Below are positions 1 to 5,511 of a stretch of DNA of 7,307 nucleotides, one piece after another. The stretch comes from Bacteroidia bacterium. Lineage in GTDB: Bacteria; Bacteroidota; Bacteroidia; B-17B0; Aurantibacillaceae. The first letter of the stretch is position 1, and every line of letters starts with the position of its first letter. A program made the position numbers and the translations under genes. The notes beneath the pieces are model-generated. The model made no database searches, was not told the DNA's origin, and saw only the letters and a program-made list of their open reading frames with translations. The stretch spans positions 1 through 7,307 of the forward strand of contig JAOABO010000090.1 in NCBI GenBank assembly GCA_026418315.1, read 5' to 3'.

Positions 1-1078
1 GTTTAGCAAAGTTGAATAAAGCGTTTTCACTGATAGATGGAATGTAGTTTAGTTTAGACGCACCATAAAATGCATTTTTTGCTTTGTCTTTTTGATTGAA
101 TTGTAAGTAACAATCTGCCAGGTGGTACCATGCATTTTGTGCTAATGAGTCGTCTTTTCCAACAGATTTTTCAAAGTATTTTGCAGCGTTTGAGTAATCT
201 TTGTTTTGATAGTATGAATATGCTAATAGATAATTACCTTGATTATCTAATGCACTTAATTGGTTAGATTTTTCCAATGCTTCTGCACATGGTTTATATT
301 GCTTTAAGTTGAAGTAGGATTCACCCACCATTCGCTGAATTTCGGGGAGTTTTTGATAGAACACAGAATCTTTAATTAGTTGGTTGGTTACATCAATCAC
401 TTCTTGATATTTATTTTGAATGAAATAAATATGAGCAATGTAATAAGGTACTATGGAAGAATAGGTAGAGTTTTTTTTAAGTTTAAGAAAATTTTCAAGT
501 GCGGTTTCGTATTTTTTTTGTTGGTAGGCGATGTGAGCATAGTAGTAAGTGGCATGTTGGTAGTAAGGATTATCGGTATCTTTGATTTCGTAAAATTCAG
601 AGGATGCATTAGCAAGGTCGTTTGTTTCAAGTAAGGCGATTCCTTTTTTGAAGTGGTACTCTGCTTGTTGTGCTTTGGAAAGTTCTTCAATTTCAATTTT
701 ATTATATGTTTTTAGAACATCATCGTATTTTTTCTTTTTGAAATATAAATCTGCTAAATAAAACAAAGCAATATTGGTTCGTGTATTTTCGGGATATTTT
801 TCTATAAATAATTTTAATTGCTGTTCAGCATCTTTGTTTTCCAAATAATATGCACATAAAGATTTGAAGTATTGAGCATCTGTGCTTAACAAGGTTTCTT
901 TCAAAGGGGTGTTCAAATATTTTTCAAACATTTGGTAAGCATTGGAATAATCTTTGTTTTCAAAAAGTTCTGTTGCTTTTTTGAATAAGCCGTTCTCGTC
1001 TGTATAGTATAAGGTTTTTTGAGCAATGGATAATAGAAAGGTATTTAATAAAAATATAAAGATTGCAAGATATTTCAT
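1..1078 (-). CDS. Secreted TPR-repeat protein, C-terminus outside window
   Basis: The reading frame is open without a stop from the ATG at 1078 to the window edge, giving 359 codons of an unfinished protein. Residues 1-19 form a Sec signal peptide: a basic start (MK), a hydrophobic core, and an S-I-A site before Q20, so the protein should be periplasmic or outer-membrane associated. The rest is a run of aromatic-rich helical hairpins typical of tetratricopeptide repeats, for example around residues 34-58, 145-175, 179-203 and 287-316, with recurring phrases such as NKDYSNA, GESYFNLKQY and AWYHLADCY. TPR arrays bind other proteins. From memory, Bacteroidota carry a family of about 1000-residue TPR proteins with the same phrases, often beside ftsE; if so, some 650 residues lie beyond the window. 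The substrate or partner is unknown. It is transcribed divergently from the ftsE operon. The start was chosen because it is the one that gives a complete signal peptide. Confidence 0.9.
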   Translation of the reverse strand, partial: MKYLAIFIFLLNTFLLSIAQKTLYYTDENGLFKKATELFENKDYSNAYQMFEKYLNTPLKETLLSTDAQYFKSLCAYYLENKDAEQQLKLFIEKYPENTRTNIALFYLADLYFKKKKYDDVLKTYNKIEIEELSKAQQAEYHFKKGIALLETNDLANASSEFYEIKDTDNPYYQHATYYYAHIAYQQKKYETALENFLKLKKNSTYSSIVPYYIAHIYFIQNKYQEVIDVTNQLIKDSVFYQKLPEIQRMVGESYFNLKQYKPCAEALEKSNQLSALDNQGNYLLAYSYYQNKDYSNAAKYFEKSVGKDDSLAQNAWYHLADCYLQFNQKDKAKNAFYGASKLNYIPSISENALFNFAK

Positions 1079-1093
1079 CTTCAAAAAATTTTG
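1062..1093 (+). promoter_or_regulatory. Candidate Bacteroidota-type promoter for the ftsE operon
   Basis: The known Bacteroidota housekeeping promoter has TTTG near -33 and TAnnTTTG near -7, about 19-21 bases apart. Here ATTG (1062-1065) is followed after 20 bases by AAATTTTG (1086-1093). Each box has one mismatch. Transcription would begin near 1098-1100, about 30 bases before the small ORF start at 1129. The left box lies inside the first codons of the divergent TPR gene. The region is very AT-rich, so a chance match is quite possible. Confidence 0.3.
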
Positions 1094-1119
1094 GTAAATT
1101 TATAGATTGAAAGGGTAAT

Positions 1120-1125
1120 GGAGGG
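1120..1125 (+). promoter_or_regulatory. Strong Shine-Dalgarno (GGAGGG) before a small ORF
   Basis: GGAGGG lies three bases before the ATG at 1129; its GGAGG core can pair with the CCUCC of the 16S rRNA tail. The other leader regions I examined, before grpE, dnaJ and the sigma-54 activator, show no such motif, which fits the known scarcity of Shine-Dalgarno use in Bacteroidota. The spacing is slightly short but workable. It is the main reason to take the following small ORF seriously. Confidence 0.5.
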
Positions 1126-1128
1126 TTT

Positions 1129-1236
1129 ATGAGAAAGAATTTTATCCACCTGTTTTTGTTAGTAAAATTTCTTTTGTTTAGCAACAGATGGAAAATAATC
1201 AAAGTATTTTTGAGGCGATTAATTTTTGAAAAATGA
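1129..1236 (+). CDS. Small basic hydrophobic peptide, 35 aa, leading the ftsE operon
   Basis: This 35-residue ORF begins MRKNFIHLFLLVKFLL and ends FEK. It holds nine Lys/Arg and a single acidic residue (E34). Residues 5-17 are strongly hydrophobic, and the second half (20-33) alternates basic and hydrophobic residues, as an amphipathic membrane-binding helix would. An in-frame stop at 1108-1110 limits any upstream extension. Support for translation comes from the GGAGGG motif at 1120-1125 and from its stop codon, which overlaps the ftsE start as ATGA, the same junction used by the next two genes. I do not recognise the sequence. It could be a leader peptide that couples translation into ftsE, a small membrane peptide working with FtsE, or a chance ORF in AT-rich DNA. 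The evidence is positional only. Confidence 0.45.
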   Translation: MRKNFIHLFLLVKFLLFSNRWKIIKVFLRRLIFEK

Positions 1237-1901
1237 GTATTGTGCTAAAATATGAAAATGTTGATGTGTATTATGATGAACACTTGATATTGAACAATGT
1301 GAATGTTAGTATACAAAAAGGCGATTTTGTTTATTTACTTGGAAAAAGCGGAAGTGGAAAAACCAGCTTAATTAAAACCATTTATGCAGATATTCCAATT
1401 AAAAAAGGGAAAGCGAGCGTTTGTTCATACGATTTATTGACTATTAAAAAAGCAGACATACCCTATTTGAGAAGAAAAATTGGCGTGGTATTTCAGGATT
1501 TTCAATTATTGCCCGACAGAGATGTATATGATAATTTATTATTTGTAATGAAAGCTACTAACTGGGAAGACCCTAAAAAAATAGATGAAAGGATTAGTGA
1601 AGTATTGGAAAGTGTAGGATTACAGGATAAATATAAAAAAATGCCGTATGAACTATCGGGTGGAGAACAGCAGAGAGTGTGTATAGCAAGGGCTTTAGTC
1701 AACCATCCGGAGTTGATTATTGCTGATGAGCCAACGGGAAATTTAGATCCACAAACATCATTAGAAATAGTTCAATTGTTGAAATCACTTTCAGAAAAAG
1801 GAACGGCAGTGTTGTTGTCCACTCATGATATTTTAGTATATCAAAAAATAAAAGGAAAAACATTGGTGTGTGAAAATCAAACGATAACGCACTTATCATG
1901 A
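1233..1901 (+). CDS. ftsE: Cell division ABC transporter ATP-binding protein FtsE
   Basis: This 222-residue protein is a single ABC ATPase domain with all motifs intact: Walker A GKSGSGKTS near residues 37-45, Q-loop VVFQDFQLLPDRDVYDN, signature LSGGEQQRV, Walker B LIIADEPTGNLD, and H-loop STHD. Length and the LPDR...N segment after the Q-loop fit FtsE, the cytoplasmic ATPase that pairs with the membrane protein FtsX and controls peptidoglycan hydrolases at division. No ftsX is present here; in Bacteroidota ftsX generally sits elsewhere, so separation is expected. The ATG overlaps the stop of the upstream small ORF, and its own stop overlaps the next ATG. A related LolD/MacB-type ATPase is the main alternative, but no permease gene adjoins and the length and neighbouring TPR gene favour FtsE. 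Confidence 0.88.
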   Translation: MSIVLKYENVDVYYDEHLILNNVNVSIQKGDFVYLLGKSGSGKTSLIKTIYADIPIKKGKASVCSYDLLTIKKADIPYLRRKIGVVFQDFQLLPDRDVYDNLLFVMKATNWEDPKKIDERISEVLESVGLQDKYKKMPYELSGGEQQRVCIARALVNHPELIIADEPTGNLDPQTSLEIVQLLKSLSEKGTAVLLSTHDILVYQKIKGKTLVCENQTITHLS

Positions 1902-2308
1902 ACAAATATGAAAAACCATATATTATAGAGTTTCCAAAAATTGGGAATAGTGCAGTAGGATATATTTCTGTTGCAGAAAATTCAAAGAACATACCTTTTG
2001 AAATTAAGAGAGTTTTTTGGACTTATTTTACTCCGGAAGAATTAACAAGAGGGCACCATGCCCATTACAAGACAGAACAAATTTTAATTGCTGTATCCGG
2101 AAAGATTATTGTTCATACAGAAATGCCGGATGGCTCTAAAGAACAGTATTTATTAGATAAACCTCACCTTGGTCTGTATTTGCCACCTTATTGCTGGCAT
2201 TATATGGAATATTCACATACAGCGGTACAATTAGTGCTGGCAAGTGAATTGTATATTGAAGCCGATTATATTCGTAGTTACAACCAATATAAAGAAGTGT
2301 ATGTATGA
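1898..2308 (+). CDS. FdtA/WxcM-like cupin, putative dTDP-sugar 3,4-ketoisomerase
   Basis: This 136-residue protein matches the FdtA/WxcM-like family throughout: an IIEFPKIG opening, NIPFEIKRVFW (residues 31-41), RGHHAHYKTEQ (51-61), a cupin strand LIAVSGKI, GLYLPPYCWHYM (92-103), and the end VLASELYIEADYIRSYNQY. Family members such as FdtA move the keto group of dTDP-4-keto-6-deoxyglucose from C4 to C3 on the way to amino-deoxysugars in surface glycans; the HAH pair (H54, H56) corresponds to the active-site histidines. The HHAHYK form differs slightly from the common GHAHK, so the exact reaction is uncertain, and some relatives may not be catalytic. No sugar aminotransferase, acyltransferase or rml gene is visible nearby. 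It overlaps ftsE and the following methyltransferase by ATGA, so it is probably co-translated with both. Confidence 0.8.
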   Translation: MNKYEKPYIIEFPKIGNSAVGYISVAENSKNIPFEIKRVFWTYFTPEELTRGHHAHYKTEQILIAVSGKIIVHTEMPDGSKEQYLLDKPHLGLYLPPYCWHYMEYSHTAVQLVLASELYIEADYIRSYNQYKEVYV

Positions 2309-3039
2309 GTAAAAAAAACAAAGAATTAACTTTTGAAGATTTTCAAAAACTGGCTAAAAAAAAATCTCTTTCATTACCTGAAAAAATTGGATTTCCATCA
2401 TCTTATCGTGAAGGATATTACGATGTAATACTGGAAGACATTTATTCAAAATTACCATTTAATAAAGAAAACAAAAAAGTAATTTTAGATATTGGTTGTG
2501 GATGTGATGTGCTCACTCACAAAATTATAGATGTTTGTAAGAAGCAACAACATACCTTGTTATTAAATGATTCTCAAGATATGTTAGACAATTTACCAAA
2601 GGATAACTATCCAAAATATATTCCCGGAAAATTTCCATTAGAACATCCTTTGCTAAAAAGATACAGAGGCAAAATAGATTATATTTTATGTTACAGTGTT
2701 TTGTTTTATGTTTTTGCCAATGATAATATCTATCAATTTATTCATGAGGCAATAGATTTGTTGAAGTCAGGTGGTAGAATGTTGATAGGTGATATTCCTA
2801 ATTTTGATAAGCGAAACAGATTTTTGCAGTCAAAGGAAGGATTACAATTTTTGAAAAACCAAAAACAATTGAAGGGTTCTACATCTCACGAAAATCTTAA
2901 TCAAAAGATGGATGATACAGTTATTTTTTCGCTAATGATGCGATTGAGAAAATTTGGCTGCGAAACCTATTTATTACCACAGCGTCCTGAACTACCAATG
3001 GCTAATAGAAGAGAAGATATATTGATAGTAAAGAGGTAG
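2305..3039 (+). CDS. Class I SAM-dependent methyltransferase
   Basis: The 244-residue product carries a Rossmann-type methyltransferase core. Motif I is VILDIGCGCD (residues 59-68), in which the last glycine of the usual GxGxG is replaced. An acidic residue at the end of strand 2 (LLLNDS, D89) should hold the ribose of S-adenosylmethionine. Strand 4 is KIDYILCYSVLFYV (113-126), followed by LLKSGGRMLIGDIPN (142-156). The N-terminal part, with a LAKKKSLSLPEKIGFPSSYREG segment split across residues 16-37, is a conserved cap I associate with methyltransferases of surface-sugar loci, though this is from memory. Acceptor unknown; the FdtA-like gene next to it suggests a sugar or sugar nucleotide. 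It is the last gene of the rightward operon, and its stop is 8 bp from the stop of the convergent M48 gene. Confidence 0.82.
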   Translation: MSKKNKELTFEDFQKLAKKKSLSLPEKIGFPSSYREGYYDVILEDIYSKLPFNKENKKVILDIGCGCDVLTHKIIDVCKKQQHTLLLNDSQDMLDNLPKDNYPKYIPGKFPLEHPLLKRYRGKIDYILCYSVLFYVFANDNIYQFIHEAIDLLKSGGRMLIGDIPNFDKRNRFLQSKEGLQFLKNQKQLKGSTSHENLNQKMDDTVIFSLMMRLRKFGCETYLLPQRPELPMANRREDILIVKR

Positions 3040-3047
3040 ATGGAGTA

Positions 3048-3779
3048 TTAAAAATTATTTTCTTTGAGTTTCTTTACTCGCTCTTTTGTAACCGGATGAG
3101 TAGATAAAAATTCAGGCACTTCAGAGTTTTGTGATATGTTACTAAGTTTTTCTAATATATTGGCTAAAGGAAGTGTGGAAATTTTATTTTGACGCAGTAT
3201 TTGAATAGCATAATCATCTGCTTCTTCTTCAAATTGGCGTGAATATGATAGCGATAAAAGTTGATGCGTTACTGTGGCTAAAAATGAAGAGAAATCCCCA
3301 ATTACATATCCTATAATAACACCAGTTAAACCTGCTTTTATAATTAAACGTAAACTATGTTTGTAATGCAAATGTCCTGCTTCGTGGCTGAGTACGCCCA
3401 ATATATCATAATAATGCGTGCTGTCATTACTTAGTTTTACAAGAGAATCAAGAATAACAATAAAATTTCCGGGCAAAGCAAAAGCATTGGGGTATGGTGC
3501 ATTTCTGAATAAAAGCTTTACTTGAGTACTATCTTGTTGAGTGATTTTGTAAAATTCTGACATGATTCTTTTTTGAACATGTGTAGGTAATGCGGTTTTT
3601 TCAAAGGATTGAGCATCCATAGATTTCAGGGTGTTTTCGCCTATTTGCTGCTGCACTTCTGTGGGAATAATATCGGCTATCACAGAACTTAAAAAATTAG
3701 TACCGTATGTGAATGTGAAATAAATAACACTCGCTAAAATGAGAGTAAAAACAATAATAAAAACGAAAAATTTTCTCAT
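3048..3779 (-). CDS. M48 family membrane-anchored zinc metalloprotease
   Basis: The 243-residue protein has the M48 zinc site HEAGH (H132, E133, H136) in VLSHEAGHLHYKHS, and the third ligand region SRQFEEEADDYA, where E184 and D188 fit the ExxxD pattern. STHPVTKERV near the end (H228) matches the conserved STHP segment of M48C peptidases; in BepA a histidine in the C-terminal part of the protease domain can occupy the zinc site. Residues 4-26 are one hydrophobic segment with no lipobox or clear cleavage site, so a signal anchor with a periplasmic catalytic domain is likely. A second hydrophobic stretch (145-170) follows the zinc helix, as is usual in the family. Unlike BepA there is no TPR tail. 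Such proteases degrade misfolded envelope proteins. Its start overlaps the stop of the MORN gene by ATGA. Confidence 0.92.
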   Translation of the reverse strand: MRKFFVFIIVFTLILASVIYFTFTYGTNFLSSVIADIIPTEVQQQIGENTLKSMDAQSFEKTALPTHVQKRIMSEFYKITQQDSTQVKLLFRNAPYPNAFALPGNFIVILDSLVKLSNDSTHYYDILGVLSHEAGHLHYKHSLRLIIKAGLTGVIIGYVIGDFSSFLATVTHQLLSLSYSRQFEEEADDYAIQILRQNKISTLPLANILEKLSNISQNSEVPEFLSTHPVTKERVKKLKENNF

Positions 3780-4279
3780 TTTTTACTCAACTCTTTTTTG
3801 ATGAGCTTACCTTTTAAGTAAACTTCTTTATATTTTTCAATACCGGTAGAGTCGTAGTATGTCCACACACTATCTTTCAGGTCATATTTGTAAAATCCGC
3901 TGTAATAGAGATTGCCGTTTGGATAATATACTTTACTTTCACCATGCATTTTATCTCTGTTAAAGCGAGCTTCGCTCCATATTTTTCCGTTAGGATAAAA
4001 ATAAATCCATTCTCCGTGTTTTTTACCAAAACGATAAAAACCTTTATATTTTACTATTCCATTAGGATATTTTTCTTCAGCTTCCCCGGTAAATGTAGAA
4101 TCACTTAAGGGTTTAATAAAGTAATCGACTTCTTTGTTTTCTTTTTTAGAATTTATAGTTGAACTTGTATTTTCATTGGAAATGAGCAAGTCATTGGCTT
4201 TTTGCTTTTCAGAAGAAGAACAGTGAATAAGTATAAGAATTATCCCAAAATACAATGTATTGAATACCAATTTTTTCAT
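3776..4279 (-). CDS. MORN-repeat putative lipoprotein
   Basis: The 167-residue product starts with a hydrophobic leader ending in LILIHC at C20, followed by a Ser-rich linker. This looks like a type II signal peptide, although His at -1 is not standard for a lipobox. After a polar spacer (21-62) come four MORN_2-type units with an exact 24-residue period: YPNG at 71, 95 and 119, and a degenerate YDSTG at 142-146. Each unit has the form YPNG, then a Gly-aromatic strand, then GKxHGEW or a variant. Such repeats form flat beta hairpins that bind other proteins or membranes; no catalytic site is visible. Databases often label these proteins YwqK-type antitoxins, but no toxin gene is present here and that name should not be read as a function. 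It overlaps genes on both sides by ATGA, which ties it to the activator and the protease. Confidence 0.85.
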   Translation of the reverse strand: MKKLVFNTLYFGIILILIHCSSSEKQKANDLLISNENTSSTINSKKENKEVDYFIKPLSDSTFTGEAEEKYPNGIVKYKGFYRFGKKHGEWIYFYPNGKIWSEARFNRDKMHGESKVYYPNGNLYYSGFYKYDLKDSVWTYYDSTGIEKYKEVYLKGKLIKKELSKK

Positions 4280-5502
4280 AAATCCTTGAGGTTATATTCA
4301 TTGATTTTTCTATACAAAGTTCTTTCGCTAATGCCTAATTCTTTTGCGGCGTATTTTCGTTTGCCTTTGTATTTAATCAATGCTTTTTTGATCAGTTCTT
4401 TTTCTTTGTCTTGTATAGATAAAGTTTCTTCAATAGGAATAACATTTTTTTCTGATACATCTGTTGTTTGCATAGTGGGTTTTACAGATGAATGAATGGG
4501 TGCAACAGCAACTGGGTTTTGAGCCGACAACACAGGCAATTGGTTATTTAAGTCAGATGAGCTATTTAAAATATCTGGTTTGACAATGGTAACTAAGCTG
4601 TACACTACTTTTTTTAATTGGTCCACTTCTTTTTTGAGTTCAAAGAATGCAGATTTTAATACAGATTCTTCATATTGCACATCACTTAATTTCATAGGTG
4701 CAGAAGTGTGTTCAGAAGAGTAATAGTTTAAATAATTATTGAGTATTTCGGGAGTAATATTTCTTTCTTTTTCAATAATGGAAATTTGCTCGGTAATGTT
4801 TTTTAACTGACGAATATTTCCGGGCCAATGGTAGTTTAAAAAAAACTGTTCTGCTTCGGGAGTAAGCTGAATGGCCGGCATTTTGTATTTTACTGCAAAG
4901 TCAGCTGCAAATTTTTTGAAGAGGAGTAAAATGTCATCTTTTCTTTCTCTTAATGGAGGCAAGTAAATAGGAACCGTATTCAATCTATAATACAAATCTT
5001 CTCTGAATTTTCCTTTTTGAATGGCTATGTCAAAGTTGATGTTGGTAGCAGCAACTACTCTCACATTGGTTTTTTGTACTTTGCTGCTTCCTACTCTGAT
5101 ATACTCTCCTGTTTCAAGAATTCTGAGTAAACGGGCTTGTGTAGATAGAGGTAATTCTCCTACTTCGTCTAAAAAAATAGTTCCGCCGTTAGCTACTTCA
5201 AAATATCCTTTTCGGGATTCTGTAGCGCCTGTAAATGCACCTTTTTCATGTCCAAACAATTCACTGTCTATTGTTCCTTCGGGTATAGCACCACAGTTTA
5301 CTGCAATGTAAGGACCATGTTTTCTGCTACTGAATTGGTGAATGATTTGCGGAAACACTTCTTTCCCTGTTCCGCTTTCTCCAAGTATGAGTACAGTTAA
5401 ATCAGTAGAGGCAACTTTTACTGCAATATCAATAGCCCGAATAAGTAAGGGATGATTACCTATTATTCCATATCTGTTTTTTATTTCTTGTATTGAAAGC
5501 AT
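4276..5502 (-). CDS. Sigma-54-dependent transcriptional activator, AAA+ and Fis domains
   Basis: The 408-residue protein is a bacterial enhancer-binding protein. Its AAA+ domain begins almost at residue 1: Walker A GESGTGKE (41-48), the sigma-54 contact loop GAFTGA (88-93), Walker B GGTIFLDE (106-113), the arginine finger region REDLYYR (167-173) and WPGNIRQLKN (226-235). A Fis-type helix-turn-helix closes the protein (about 384-406, AAKELGISERTLYRKI). It has no N-terminal receiver, PAS or GAF domain, so no phosphorylation input is visible. The linker between the AAA+ and DNA-binding parts is about 100 residues, with a heptad-like helix (about 280-308) and then a Ser/Thr/Pro/Gln-rich stretch. 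It would remodel RpoN-RNA polymerase at promoters not identified here. The start lies 9 bp after the dnaJ stop, and its stop overlaps the MORN gene start. Confidence 0.93.
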   Translation of the reverse strand: MLSIQEIKNRYGIIGNHPLLIRAIDIAVKVASTDLTVLILGESGTGKEVFPQIIHQFSSRKHGPYIAVNCGAIPEGTIDSELFGHEKGAFTGATESRKGYFEVANGGTIFLDEVGELPLSTQARLLRILETGEYIRVGSSKVQKTNVRVVAATNINFDIAIQKGKFREDLYYRLNTVPIYLPPLRERKDDILLLFKKFAADFAVKYKMPAIQLTPEAEQFFLNYHWPGNIRQLKNITEQISIIEKERNITPEILNNYLNYYSSEHTSAPMKLSDVQYEESVLKSAFFELKKEVDQLKKVVYSLVTIVKPDILNSSSDLNNQLPVLSAQNPVAVAPIHSSVKPTMQTTDVSEKNVIPIEETLSIQDKEKELIKKALIKYKGKRKYAAKELGISERTLYRKINEYNLKDL

Positions 5503-5511
5503 AAATAGGTT

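Noticed and set aside
380..696. Open frames 380-634 (+) and 451-696 (-)
   Set aside because: Both lie inside the long uninterrupted TPR reading frame and show no protein-like pattern.
960..1202. 80-codon minus-strand frame across the TPR start and the ftsE leader
   Set aside because: It overlaps the TPR signal-peptide codons in another frame, has no ribosome site, and its composition looks random.
2238..2253. TGGCAAG-N4-TTGTA resembling an RpoN -24/-12 promoter
   Set aside because: The conserved C of the -12 GC pair is missing, the site is inside the FdtA-like coding sequence, and the downstream methyltransferase is already coupled to that gene.
1233..3039. Part of an O-antigen or capsule cluster brought in by transfer
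   Set aside because: No glycosyltransferase, flippase, polymerase or nucleotide-sugar set is seen, and base composition matches the rest of the window.
3027..3078. Inverted repeat AGTAAAGA / TCTTTACT as a bidirectional terminator
   Set aside because: The arms are AT-rich, the loop is 36 bases, and both arms lie within coding ends.
3776..4279. Toxin-antitoxin system, since MORN_2 proteins are often named YwqK-family antitoxins
   Set aside because: No toxin-like gene adjoins; the neighbours are an activator and a metalloprotease, and the label reflects automatic naming.
4202..4495. 97-codon plus-strand frame
   Set aside because: It is antisense to the MORN and activator genes, which have clear motifs; it is a shadow. 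The frames at 5021-5311 (+) and 6448-6720 (+) were dismissed for the same reason.
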